Positions 44,259-56,165 of a stretch of DNA of 64,000 nucleotides are shown in pieces (positions within the stretch are counted from its first letter, which is position 1; each line of letters begins with the position of its first letter). Made by a program: the position numbers and the translations under genes. Under the pieces are notes generated by a model. It made no database searches. It had not been told where the DNA came from and saw only the letters and a program-made list of their open reading frames with translations. The DNA is taken from positions 992,001 to 1,056,000 of the forward strand of contig NC_089391.1 of NCBI RefSeq assembly GCF_003171515.1. The letters are read 5' to 3'. The stretch is from Pyrenophora tritici-repentis. Taxonomy: Eukaryota; Ascomycota; Dothideomycetes; Pleosporales; Pleosporaceae.

Positions 44259-45019
44259 GCTGCCGCCGCCATATTCGAAGATTGCGTAGTGGCTGAGAAG
44301 CGTATGATGGTCGGAGAAGTTGGCGGCCCACGGGTGGATGAGGGCCTCTGCAGCTGCTTGTCTGGAGGTTAGCGGCGCGCTTCTTTTTTCGCCCAGACTG
44401 CCGGTGAGCTGTGTCTCGGTGCGGCGCAATACGTACGAGTACGGTGAAGGGAGGCCAGAGGGGTGCAAACCGGCCAAGGCTCGTTTTCCAGTCGTGAGAA
44501 GCTGGTGTACTCCGGTGGCAGCGAGTTGAGGGCGTCGGAGCACGTCGGTCGAGCCTGGCTGTGAGAGGCTTGCGCCGGCCCTACTCGTCCTGCACGTGCA
44601 GCTTGGCGTTCACCACGATCATCGTCGTTGATGTGACCTTCAAAGACACTCTCCCATCCAAGTCGCGAGTACAAACTCAAAGATTGTTGGAAACTGATAT
44701 CGAATATTGCCGGATGTACTTTATTTGCATCCTCGGGAGAACCCATGGCTGATAATTAGTCTATACAATATTCCGGCGATTGTTACGAATGAGAAGAGGA
44801 AGTGGCCTGGATTGGAAGAAGAAAAATATCGGGTCGCGGCCAGAATACCATAGAATCAAGGACGGGCGGACGGGAGAGGCACATAGATCGAGTGAATGCG
44901 CTTCTTGATTCCAAGTAAGAGCGAACTAGACAGACCCTCTCCCATCGCCCTCACTAGCACACCAATCGCGCGCAACACAAGAGAAGGGTCAAAGATTTTG
45001 AACCAAAATAACAAACTGT
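44259..45019. other. Divergent upstream region, possible extra 5' exon of the forkhead gene
   Basis: On the minus strand the reading frame continues from the ATG at 44258 to a plausible intron (donor GTACGT, branch CTAAC, acceptor CTCCAG, about 44375-44435) and further upstream to about 44610, with no ATG. A first exon with the true start may lie here. The plus strand holds the promoter of the dioxygenase gene. Confidence 0.4.
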
Positions 45020-45842
45020 ATGGCTCCTAAGAAGAAGACCAAGACACCGTCAGGTGCAGCGAGCGCATCTCTTCCCGGCTCAACCCAGCCCACGCGCCAG
45101 CTACCAAACTGGCCTGCTTTGAGCCCTCTGATACCAGAGTCGGATGTTGCGCTTGAAGAGTCGGTTCCCAACCAGATTGTCACCATCCCCAACCTATGGA
45201 CGGCATCCTTGTGCAGGAATTACGTCTCGTTCCTCTCTTCGCTCCCCTTGACCACGACGCCAGGAAAGCCGAAGAAAGGCGACGCGGTGCGAGTGAACGA
45301 CCGCTATCAGATCGACGACGCTGCCTTTGCAGAGAAGTTATGGACCGAGACTGCGCTCGAGGGTCTGATCACCGGCGCTGCCCTAAGCGACGAACAACGG
45401 AAGGAGCTGTGGGGCGGCCAAGTCGTGGGCCTCAATCCCAACATTCGCATCTACCGTTACTCCAGGGGACAGTTCTTCGACCAACACTGTACCTTGCTAT
45501 GACTCTCCCACTATCATTCGAGTCGCGCTAACCGACGCAGATGATGATTCCAACAACGTCACCATGCCGGGCAACCCGCCTGTGGCAACGCGTACCACCT
45601 GGACATTGCTTCTCTACCTCACTTCGCCCGCCACGGGATGCATCGGTGGAGAGACAGTCTTCTATCCAGAACCACCAAAGAAGAAGAGCAAGGATCCACC
45701 TCCTGATCCCATTGCAGTTGGGCTTCAGGTTGGACTTGCATTGCTGCATCGTCATGGCGCCGACTGCATGCTGCACGAGGGACGTGAAGTCACCAGCGGC
45801 GAGAAATGGGTCATCAGAACCGACTTGTGTGTCAAGCGTTGA
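45020..45842 (+). CDS. 2-oxoglutarate/Fe(II) dioxygenase, prolyl 4-hydroxylase-like
   Basis: Non-haem iron oxygenase with the double-stranded beta-helix fold. Exons 45020-45488 and 45541-45842 join to 256 aa. The iron-binding His-X-Asp is His156 and Asp158 (QHYDDSN, formed across the splice), and the distal His is about 235 in CMLHEGREV, with a basic residue shortly after to hold 2-oxoglutarate. GGETVFYPE is the typical turn before the distal site. The N-terminus is Lys-rich and short, with no signal peptide, so an intracellular protein-modifying or nucleic-acid-related role is more likely than a secretory one. Substrate unknown. Confidence 0.88.
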
Positions 45843-47151
45843 GAGGGAGGAGGCCAGTCGTGTTTGCCGGTGTTCACCCGTACTGCCTGACGCTTTTACT
45901 TGCCTTCTCCTACACCAACTGACCATCATACTTGTACGTCCGTCAGTATCTCCCGTGGCGTTGTTCTTCATGCGTGTAGCAAACGTACGTACGTACGCCA
46001 GTATATTCTCCCGACTTTTTTCTTTCTGCATGCAGCATAGGATTATCTGTTGGTAGAATTTCAATCCAAAGCCTGCTGCAACGCGCTTTCGCGACCGCTT
46101 ATATATAAATAGTGAGTCTATTCTTCGTCCCATCACGCATGACCTGAGAGCCGCATCATCTAGGCGATGTTTCCGAGCCTGGTCGCTGGCGCGGAAAGAT
46201 AAACGGGGCCGCGTTTTATCTGTCGCTGCGCCTTCACCTTTGACCTATTGATGCGTGACCTCGGTGTCGCAAAGCTACGAAACACATCGCAAACATCGGC
46301 AATGAAGTCAAGAGTAACGTATGGATACAGCTGTCACGTCGACCCTAAACGTGTCGCGGGATTCTAGAACTCTTGGGCGTTTGGTTCGCCTTTGTATGGT
46401 GCATGCTGGCAGCACACACACTGGACCCACCTACAGCTATATCGAATCAAAAAATACATCCTCAAATCTTGACTCACACCATTCCTCTACTACTTCTTCT
46501 TTCTTCTTACACAAAACTCGGTTTTCTTCGCCGCCGTGAACACACAAACTTAGCAAAATCCTCACACGAATCCAATCACCTTCTCCATGGCGCACGAGGC
46601 CGTCTCAGTAGGCTACTGCTTTCGTCGTCTTCCCCGCCCACCGGCATGCCAAACGGTCCTTGTCTCATATGAAATCAGCCTCGTGGAGCCTCGCCCTTCT
46701 ACCTGCGTGTAGTCTAGAAAACTCATTGGCTTCTCTTCCAGTTGCCTCGTACAAACGTACGCTAGCGAAGTCCACATTGGGTTTCACGCTATCCTCGCTT
46801 GGAAAGCGGGAGACGGGAGACGGGATGTCTCACACTCTTGGCGATTTCATCGACAGTTTCAAACCACCATCCTGACGAGACAAGGATTATTCGCACAGTG
46901 CGCATTCGGTTTTCCTGGTTTCCGCAAGCCCGTGTGACACGCATACGAGTCCTGGTCAGCCGTCCCGGAGCACGTCAACGTAAAAGTGCAAAACGCGACA
47001 GCGGCAACAGTTCCGTGTTGGATGAAATGCTTGGCACGTATATACTCTTCTAGCCGCGAGGCTGCAGCCTTTGGTTCCTCAGCTGCGCTCATTCTTTCTT
47101 CTTAATAACTATTTTCACACTGACCAGGCGTCAAGTATTCATTATACCAAC
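45843..47151. other. Intergenic, no confident gene
   Basis: 1.3 kb before the UstYa-like gene. It has an ACGT-repeat patch near 45985-45999. A 77-codon minus-strand frame at 46859-47092 lacks a clear signal or domain and is not called. Confidence 0.45.
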
Positions 47152-48074
47152 ATGATGGAGCCACAGCACTACTACGCAGACGTAAAGGACCAACACCATG
47201 ACGACGACTCATCAACCGAGGTGGAATCATTAGTTGGAGGAAAACAATGGCAAGCTGGCGATTACCATAACAGAGCACCACCGTCAAGAGGGAACGTAAT
47301 GTGTCTGCGGGCGGTAGCTGCGTTGAAATGGGTTCTTGTAATTGGACTACAACTCATCATCATCGGGCTATTGGCAAGAGACCAAGGACTGCTACAATCT
47401 TCGCTTGGAAGGACGCCCTCAACCAGCGAACACGATGTTGGTGGAGACATCACAGGGTGGTCACCTCATCGTACGAATCCGCACACCACTTCAAACCCCA
47501 ACACAAAACTAACACAACCGCATCCAGTTCCTACAACAATCACCCAATTCAAGATCAACCAGACCTTTGCCCCCTATAACACATCCGAGTTCTTCAAGCC
47601 CGAAGTCCTCCAAGCATGGAACGAACTCATGCCCAGTAAGCCCACCCCACCCCACCCATCACTCCCCCTCCACTAACCCCCCCACCAGTCGGCATGGGTT
47701 TCCAATCGATCCCCAACCCCGAAGACTACAACAACCTCCCCACACCCATAACCTGGCCCAACGCCACCGTCTACACAACATCAATGACGCACCAACTGCA
47801 CTGCCTCTACGCCGTCGTCGCCGTCTACTCAGGTATGACGTCCGGCCACACCCTCGAAGACGACCACCACTGGCACATGATTCACTGCTTCGACTACATG
47901 CGTCAGGCCATCATGTGCAGTGCGGATATGGCGCTGGAAGGGTTGGAAACTACGTTCCCAGATCATAATGGGGGGAGCGATGGGTGGGATAGTAGACATG
48001 TTTGTAAGGATCCTAAGGCGGTGAGGGAGAGGTTGGAGAGTGTGAGGGCGTACGATGATCAGCTGATTTTTTAG
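47152..48074 (+). CDS. UstYa-family (DUF3328) oxidase
   Basis: Type II membrane protein of the family whose members catalyse oxidative cyclisation of fungal ribosomal peptides and some other natural products. Exons 47152-47635 and 47689-48074 give 289 aa. One transmembrane helix lies at about residues 50-75 (WVLVIGLQLIIIGLL), then a low-complexity Thr/Pro/Asn linker, then the domain. Both family HxxHC motifs are intact: His196-Gln-Leu-His199-Cys200, and His224-Met-Ile-His227-Cys228 followed by FDYMRQ. The domain opening GMGFQSIPNPEDY is also typical. No precursor peptide with repeated cores or Kex2 sites was found nearby, so its pathway is unknown. Confidence 0.92.
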
Positions 48075-50882
48075 TTGTTCGTTGCGCTGAGGCTGGTGTT
48101 GAGCGCTATAGTTAGATTTGGCGGTCATATACTCTAGCTCCCCTATGTCCTCTTTGTGTATACGTGTATAAATAAACCTTGTTATTATACAGCCAGCTGG
48201 CTTTGGCGCTCTGCAACGTTGTTCTGATCAGCTTGGCTTTTCGACTACTTACCCACGCGTTTGAAACTTGTGACAAATTCAGACTGGAAACTTTGTTCCG
48301 GTTTTTTTCTCTTTCAGACTTTGGCATTGCACGCGCAAAAACAAATGCTGAAACAGAGGGTTACTGGATGTGTTTATGCTGTGGACTCGTTCGGCTGAGG
48401 AGGCGGAGAGCTGGGGGGTACTATTATGTTACTGGTAAGTTGGAGGAATGTTCTATGACCTACCTACCTACCTACCTTACACCCCCCTCACACCTCCCCT
48501 TACACCTCCCCCACCCTAGCATCCCCTCCTAAAATACCATATCCACTTACCCGCCCCCCTCTCACCAAGAAAATATCAGCATCTCCGCTTCACGCACACC
48601 TTACAGCAGAAATTGATTACATCCATGGATATTTGCATCTACCGATGCCAACCAAATTTACGTTGAAAAGGGAACTTTCCGCGCGCGCGGAGATCACGAA
48701 CGATACGCATATATAGATGGAGGGAGAAAAGAGTGGTTTGGGAGGTTGGCGGGTGTATGGGTGCCGCAGGTAGCTGTACGGTACGGTACGGGTATTTATT
48801 TAGTCGAGTGGGAATGTGACTGTGTACCGTGCGATTTATGGTACATCTAAAACTTGCGATCCTAGCAAGGTCCCAAGAGATGGGTACAAGGCGAGTAGAC
48901 AGGCAGATTCCCTGCTCGGAACAGGTTCATGGTCGCCCCATTATTGGTACCAACCGGCGTTTGTTCATCTTCAGCGATATGGATGTTTTTTCTGCAGAGT
49001 GTTCGGGGGTGTTTCTTGCACAGGGCGTGTGGTGTATGGTACCCCGACGTACCCCGACGAGGTGTCCAAAACTACCGCAGCAAGAAGGACTGCAAAAGAT
49101 TACATCGACGCAGCGAATCTGCGCATCGAAGAGAAGCTCTAGCCTATATGGTACCCTCGGCATATGGAGCTGTGGTCATAAGGGCCTGGAAAGATACCCC
49201 CTTCCTACCAATCCAGGGGGAAAAAGATGAGACAAATTACCATTTTAGCAGCAAAAACGTGGACGCGATCAGTATAATCACGGTACAAGTGTAATTATGC
49301 TCGTATAAGTCTTTCAAAAGTACAGTACCGATACGCGCTACTGCAAAGATGATTACGTCTTGTCTATCGTCTTTTTACGGCTGTCACGCTGCTTTAACTG
49401 CCAGGAAAAGGGTTTACGGCTACGCTGCCGTGAGGGACTACATGCTGCTGCCCTGCGTAAGTGGTCTCAGGGTAGGTACTTTCACTTCAGATGCGCTATC
49501 AGATGCACTATCAGACACCCAACCAGGACGGCTAAAAGTATACCCCTCATCCCTCCTGAGACTTCCCATACGTAACCAAACACACTATCCCTCTCGTAAA
49601 AACCAGGGTAACCTCCAGCGCGATCACCCATCGTTCTGATAATCCAATCCTAAAGCCGGAATCACCATCTGCGCACCTGCATATATCTCTACCAACTTGG
49701 ACAAGCGGTCTAACTACTGTAGCGTGACGTGGCGTCTTCTACATGCCCTATGTACAAGCACTTTTCTCATGCATGTTCAAGTGCCAGATAGTAATGCCGT
49801 GTAAGCTGCATGTGAAGCTAGGGGAAAGGAACGGAACGGAGCTATTGAAAAGGACCCCTTACGACCGGATGGTGAACCCTTGAATGCAATCCTGATAGCC
49901 TGATGGCCTGAATTGCGTACTTGATCTTTTCGGACCCCGTAAAGCCCATCTCGAACATTACAGTAATGGAACGGTTGCGATCAGCAGGTCAGTCCGGAGA
50001 CTTGCCTGCAATGAGAATAGTTCAGAGACAGCTCCTCATGCTAATATTTACTACAAACTCCAGCCCAACCATTCCAGTGGCTGAAAAGCGGCCGGGAACA
50101 ATTCTTTTCTAAGGGTCCACTACACTGGCAAAAGGGTATCACATCGAACACTAAGTCATCGCGTCTACAACGTGCGTGATACCCTGCATTCAACAAAAAA
50201 AAACCACGTGCCTCGTCGAATGGCAGCGCTTTGATGCCGCACGTTAACGCATCGGCAAACCGATAGAATCTTAGATCGCGACGCGGTATGCAAGATCGTG
50301 TCTCCATGCACATGCGGCCCCGATACGCCCTGCTTCCATGGTGGGATAGTTTTGATTGCAAATGATTTTGCATATGGAGGCTTTGAGCTACGCCGTTCAG
50401 TGGGAGAGATACTGGCATATGTCTGGTTGGCTTGAATCAGGTTGGGTAAGGGTTCAGAGTTGGGATGGCATACGCGAGCGAGGAAGACGATGTGATGCAG
50501 TGCAGGGGATATGGGTCTTGAATATAAACTGCTGGAGGTTAGAAATGTGGTGTACGTCTCCGAGACTTTGAAAATACGGTGCTGAAGTCGTCTAGGCTGG
50601 TGTATGTCAGTGAAATAGCAGGAAAATTCGCGATTGAGACTTGTGTACCGGAGATTTTCTACGGGGAGTGGCATAAGATACGGTAGTTTGATGCTGGTTG
50701 GAGATTATATCTACAGTATGCAGTGTCAATGAAGTCTTGACCTTACAGCTCTTAGTGTGTAGTAAACGCTTTTCACAAGATTCAGGAGATGTGAGGATTA
50801 ATTAAGATGCATCTAGGGACACCTATTCGCTGATCGAATTTCTTAAGATTCATGAAATGAATGACTATAGAATTATCTACCA
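48075..50882. other. Gene-poor interval
   Basis: 2.8 kb with no convincing gene. Frames up to 169 codons exist but overlap in both strands and show no domains. A CCTA microsatellite lies near 48462-48477. Confidence 0.5.
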
Positions 50883-51581
50883 CTACGATCTTACCGTTCG
50901 CGTAAACACAATATGCGGTCGGTACATAACAGTCGATCCACATCTTCTACAATTGTGGGGAGGATCGGAAGTCTTGTGGTACCTCAGACAACCGGCTATG
51001 TTGTGAGCCCAGCCATATCCATCTGCATCGCCGGCGTTTGGGATATGGATATAATAGTCTTGTTCTGTGAAAACATCATCCACATTGGTTGCTCGATCAT
51101 ACCTGACCAGGATGCATGTAGGGCATTTTTGATGAGAACATCCTGGGCCAGCACAGTTCCTATTATCTCTGCTGTCGTTGAAGTGCTGGACTGTTCGATT
51201 GATGTTTGACTGGCCTTGCGCCTGCGCAGTCGGGACGTGTATACTACTGCTCGGAGTCGTAATGTTTCTGCTACTGTTCGAAGTAAGGACGTTTCTGCTA
51301 CTGCTCGAAGTCGGGACGTGTCTACTATTGCTTGAAGTCGTGATAGTTCTGCTACTGCTCGAAACCGGGATGCTTCTGCTACTGCTTGGAATCATTTGGG
51401 TGCGGTGATTTGGGGCGGCTGGTTGTGTCGCTTGAGTCAGTCCACAACAAATCCAGCCTGTCGGCAGGGCTTTGGCGTCGTTCCGGAGCTTTATTAGTAA
51501 GTCCCTTTGCCTGTCTGCCCCTATAAGACTCTTTTGACTAGCACGTTGTAATTTTTGCCCTCGGTGGCCGGCTGTTGCCAT
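50883..51581 (-). CDS. Hypothetical Ser-rich repeat protein with Cys pairs
   Basis: Not a recognised family. One open frame from ATG 51581 gives 232 aa. Residues ~65-118 are six imperfect nine-residue repeats rich in Ser, Arg and Thr, encoded by the 27-bp minisatellite. After it comes a Cys/His-containing part: CAGPGCSHQKCPTC, then acidic and aromatic residues, and a final CRRCG, which together could bind zinc. There is no signal peptide or membrane helix. The long frame with a structured, Cys-paired end suggests a real gene, but there is no homolog I can name and no second exon was identified. Confidence 0.5.
   Translation of the reverse strand: MATAGHRGQKLQRASQKSLIGADRQRDLLIKLRNDAKALPTGWICCGLTQATQPAAPNHRTQMIPSSSRSIPVSSSSRTITTSSNSRHVPTSSSSRNVLTSNSSRNITTPSSSIHVPTAQAQGQSNINRTVQHFNDSRDNRNCAGPGCSHQKCPTCILVRYDRATNVDDVFTEQDYYIHIPNAGDADGYGWAHNIAGCLRYHKTSDPPHNCRRCGSTVMYRPHIVFTRTVRS
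51229..51390. repeat. 27-bp minisatellite, six units
   Basis: Six head-to-tail 27-bp units sharing the core TTCTGCTACTGCTCGAA lie in frame inside the Ser-rich protein gene, so unit gain or loss would not break the frame. Confidence 0.9.
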
Positions 51582-52247
51582 GGATCTAGAAAAGTCGTTA
51601 GTGAGAAGGTCCTGAACAATGGATTGGCTGATATCATAGCTGCACTCTACTTTTCTTCATATACAATGTAGCAGATATCAGATTGCTATACCATATCATG
51701 CTCCGTATCACTCCAGATGATCTTGTTCACGTTCGAATGAGCATGAACAGCGTAGACGATTGCTCGCGACACGTGTTGAAGTCACTACAATCATCCCCGA
51801 TTCTCGCTAGATCAAACATACAGGCGAGACGGCTCAGAAACTTAATTGTCATATAGCACGAATATTTTCGCGCGCAAACTAGAGTCCGCGGTGAAAATCA
51901 GTCAGTATTATGTGTGATGATATCTGCTGCTCCATCCACGACAACATTCTCAGAAAATGATGACATTAATGGGAGAGCCCACGTATAACACAAGTAGCAG
52001 CATATCTACCAGGCGACAATTTCCCTCACTGAGTGTAATGGGTTCGGAAAGAGAAAGGGTCATCGAGATGTCGCATACGATGATCGACGACGATCACGGT
52101 GCGTGACTACTCTCAGTCTACTCTAAAGGCACACAGCACACTCTCCACTCTACAACAACAATACCAACATAGTTCGGATCACAAAAAACACTTCATCGTA
52201 ATGCCAAACATATATACACAAAAACCGATATCTCATCCCCCAACTTC
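51582..52247. other. Intergenic, no gene seen
   Basis: This lies between the Ser-rich protein gene (5' side) and the 3' end of the MFS gene. No exon was recognised. Confidence 0.45.
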
Positions 52248-53813
52248 CTACAAAGTATACTTAAACCCTGCCTGCCCCTCCCTCTCATCCAAAGCCTCCC
52301 CATTCGCCGCCTGCGCATCAACAACCCCATTCTTCCTCCAAAAATACACACTCGTACAGCCCAGCACGAAAATCATCCAAAACTGCAGAGCGGCCGTGAC
52401 CCAAAGCCCCGTCCTATACAACGGCGCTTCCTTTTGCTTAAACGTCGTGGACGCAAGGATGCCACCAATAGCACCAAAGCCAATCTGCAGAGCGCTACCG
52501 ACCGCGCGTTTACTCTGGCCGCGGATGTTGTTGCTCTGGTAGGCGAGGATGGCGGGAATGTTGCCCTGGCAGCCGGCGACACCGAGGAAGGTGCCGAAGT
52601 AGCGGGCGCCGTTGTTGGTCGAGTATGCGACAATCATGAGGCCCGTCATGGTGATTAGGCATTGCGTGACGATGATGGGGGCGCGCACGCGGTATTTGTC
52701 GCCCATCCAGGCGAAGAAGAAGGCGACGATCATGGCGGCGAAGGAAGGGGGCGCGGAGAGAGCGTTTGCGGCGCCGGCGGAGTAGCCCATGCCGATTAGG
52801 ATGACGGGTAGGAAGTAGGAGAATGCGTAGGCTGGCATTGTGGCGCCCATGAAGAGTGTGCCGTATGCCCACAGCTTTAGGTCTTTTAGGTGTTCGAAAA
52901 ACTTGGGCCATGTCAGGGGGTCTGCTACCGAATCTCCTCGATCTTCTTCGATTCGGTATAGGATCGCTTTCGCTTCGGCTGAGGTGAGGAAGCCTGTCTT
53001 TTCGGCCTTGTCGGGGAAATCCAGAATCATGAACCATGCCATGATGGCGACGACGCATGTAATGATCCCCTCAATAATGAAAATCCAAGACCAGCCGCGG
53101 ATGCCGGCAGTGCCATCCATTTGCATGAGGCCGTATGCCAGGATGTTTGCAACGCCGCCAATGCCAACTGAGAAGAGGTAGAAGCCGCCCAATCTGGACA
53201 TGGTATAAGTGGTGATTATTAGAGGATGGCGAGGAGAAGATGGCTTACCGTTTCTGTACTTCGTATCGTTTATACCAGCAGGTAATGAGATATACACAGC
53301 CCGGGAAGAAGCCCGCCTCGAAGGCTCCAAGCAACACACGACATATGGTAAGCGAGATCCAGCTCTTGACAAAACCTTGCCCGATCATGACAGCACCCCA
53401 CGATAAGGCAATGAAGGAGAGCCAATTGGCGCTTCCGACTTTCCTCAGAACCAGATTGGATGGAAGCTCGAGCAGGAAGTATGTAGGAAAAAACATAACC
53501 AAGACGATTGTGTATCGGTCTCCGATGAAGAGTTTTAGGTCCCTGTCCATCCCTGCAACTCGCGCGTTGGATACCTAAGTCGGGTCAGTGGTTGAACAAT
53601 GCTGTGAGAGCGATGACATACATTGGTTCGGTCAATCAGTGCAATGGAGTAAAGGGCGCCAAGAATGGGCAGTAGTCTCCAATCGATTTTACGTATCAGC
53701 CTCTTTTCCTCAACCTGGTCGAACTCATAGTCCGTCGCATTGCTGTATGTGGCAGGCGGACTATATGCCTCTTCCTTCTCGTCTTGCGACCCTTTGTATT
53801 CGCGGTCGCTCAT
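52248..53813 (-). CDS. MFS transporter, anion:cation symporter (allantoate permease-like) family
   Basis: Second carrier of this family in the window, not a close copy of the first. Exons 53813-53622, 53574-53249 and 53193-52248 give 487 aa. The N-terminal cytoplasmic part (about 45 residues) is acidic, then IDWRLLPILGALYSIALIDRTN opens the first helix; exon 2 has FFPTYFLLELPSNLVLRKVG and RVLLGAFEAGFFPGCVYL, both diagnostic for the family; exon 3 contains the rest with a central acidic loop. All junctions keep frame and family order. Likely substrates are small carboxylates, amides or vitamins, but none can be chosen from sequence. Confidence 0.92.
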
Positions 53814-55126
53814 CGTGCTTCAGTCGTGAGGGATCAATATGCAAGTATAGGGGAGAGTTGAAGAGACGTCAACCGAAAGTTTGTCAGTGTTGCGAACATC
53901 CATTTCCTTATAAGGACACGGCACCGACCAGGATCATCGGCGTAGATCTGGAGTTTTAGTCAATAGTATTGCTCTTCCGAGCCTCTTTCCGGGGAGGTGC
54001 ATCATAAAACTTGGCGGTCCGTAGCTTCGCTTCCGTGAAAAGATATGGTCCGAGACAACCCAACCCTTCAATATCGGTAGGATGGATCTGGGGTTAGGAG
54101 AGATGCCCTAGGTGGGGAACTGCGCCTTGAATCATAGGGTTCCGCTATGCATGTCACAGGCAATGCCTCCCGATCGGTATCGTGCCGAGCTGTTGGCGCC
54201 TGATTCAAATACCGTGAACCTTGCGACAAGTCTTGAGACCCAATTGTGGCACCCGAGAACACATGGTGATATGTTCAGAATCCCTGCCCAGAATACGGTA
54301 CAATGGCCAGATTGCGGGGTTATACTTGGCTTACGCTGACGTTTCTTAGCATTGCGGATGTCCGGGATCCTGGATCAGATGTTGGAGTTGGGATGGATCG
54401 GCATTACAGGCATCAAGTCGTGGTTGCAGTCACATAAGATCAGATCGGTTCGTATCGTAGACATTCCACCTTACTGTGTGTGTATTCAATCGTGGTAACA
54501 GGCATAGGGGGTATGCGAAGGTATTGAGAGATTTGATGGCATGTGACGACCTAGCCAAGTAGCTGCCATGGCCACGGGCCGACTAGTTTCTGGCATGATT
54601 CCATAGGAATTGGCCAGTTGGGTAATTGGTGGTGATATAGTAAGCGACATCACGTACGAGGCACTCCTGGCGCTCATGGGATGCAATCGGTCCTGTCAGA
54701 GCGGAGTGGCCTGCGGTTGGTGTTTTCGCAGCAGGGAGAGGTCAGATGTGGGTAGTTTAGCGCGACTGGGGGTGTCTTGGCATGGAACGCTCGGATGTCA
54801 GGGTCCAAGGCTCCACCTGGACATGGTTTGATTGGCGCAATCAGGACATTTCTTGCAATAAGACGTTGAAATGCGTTGCTAGAATCTAGACTTTCCTATT
54901 TCTACTTTCATTCCGTCGATTACTGCCTCGGTACCTAGGTATATCTGTGCTTGGCGAATTCTCCAAACGACGTCTTTCGCCTCTCTTCGAATACTGAAAC
55001 GACGGATGTATTTTGCTCGCTCCTTTTCTCAGACGGATGGATCGATCCGTATACCTGCCCGCGTCTCTGCGAGAAGCATCACGATCCCGAGGTCACTTGT
55101 GGGCACCGCAATGTCATTCGGGCTGA
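53814..55126. other. Intergenic, no gene seen
   Basis: 1.3 kb between the MFS gene's upstream side and the end of the DUF6594 gene. Only short domain-free frames were found. Confidence 0.45.
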
Positions 55127-56165
55127 TCAGCCGCTGAGCTTGCTGTCTGTTCCGCTCACGAACACAACCTGAACAGCAGCAAAACTACAATTGTCAGCCT
55201 ATACACGTAACACAGAAGGTACACTCACGCAGCTGTCACAGAAAAGACCTCAGAGCGTGTAGCACCGGTAAACGTCCTTAGGCATACGCTTGTCAGTACG
55301 TTGAAAATACCAACCACCAAGAGTTTCGTCTTTAGCGATTCGAGATGTACCAGGACTAGTATCGAAGCAATAGGCAGCATCGACGCCAAGATACACGTCA
55401 TCCAAGATGTTACCCTCAGCACAGTGGAATCATAGTACACCTTTCTACCCAGATGTGCGTCGTCCTTTTTTAGACGGCCGAGGCCGCACTTGAAGAGGTG
55501 TATCGCATTCTCCGATATGAAGCGAGAGAAGTCGTCTTCTTTCTTGCGCTGACGGACGCCAACAAGGTCGGGTGGGTGGTCATCGGGCTCGTCCGGGAAG
55601 CCCCACGTCCTTGAGTCCCCGCCTACGAGAAAGTCTGGCTCAAGATCCTTGCTTTGCAGGAACCACTGGATATCGTTGAGGTCGAAACTGTCCGGCCTTT
55701 CCAACTTGTGGAGTATAGACAGCTGTATGAGCGCTTTGTCTGTACATCACCTCAACGTCAACAAATTGTCGTGTCAGAGTCCAGGTGTACTCACTTACTG
55801 TACCTGTTCAACTTTTCATGCATCTCCTGAATCAACTCGAGTTGTGGATTCTCCTCATCTGACGGTCTTTCCAACATTCTTTGGTAATCCGTGGCGAAGG
55901 TCGTCCGTTTCCCGCATTTATCATTTCTGTCCGATTTCTCCTGCTCCTGTATGTCTTTCTCCAGGATACAAAGTTCTGCTTGGAGATAGAGTAGGTGTCG
56001 AGCATTGAGGGCGTCGAATCGACGGTAAATACCTGTTTCGGGCTTTACTGCGATGCGCTCCGCCAACATCGGATACCCCCGCGGATGATTCTTCCAGGCA
56101 TGTGTAAATGGCGACGACGCTTTCCTCCTCTTCTTTCCCACCAGATTAGATGCCTTCTCAAGCAT
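55127..56165 (-). CDS. DUF6594 membrane protein
   Basis: Fungal integral membrane protein family of unknown function. Exons 56165-55799, 55739-55229 and 55184-55127 give 311 aa. The family opening is present (HPRGYPMLAERIAV, then GIYRRFDALNARHLLYLQAEL), followed by a charged coiled-coil-like stretch, a second conserved block formed by splicing (YNKALIQLSILHKLERP), and two or three membrane helices near the end. The last exon follows a 44-nt intron and supplies FAAVQVVFVSGTDSK, the usual C-terminal block. Without this splice the protein would stop just after VTAA. No enzyme motif is seen. Confidence 0.87.

Noticed and set aside
46859..47092. 77-codon minus-strand frame as a possible small secreted or RiPP precursor protein
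   Set aside because: No N-terminal signal peptide, no repeated core and no Kex2 sites; the hydrophobic stretch is internal.
50165..50674. 169-codon minus-strand frame
   Set aside because: No domain, signal or compositional bias typical of coding DNA; it overlaps other frames in a gene-poor interval.
13847..53813. The two allantoate-permease-like MFS genes as a recent duplication
   Set aside because: Their proteins differ in length, intron positions and motifs throughout; they share only family-level similarity.
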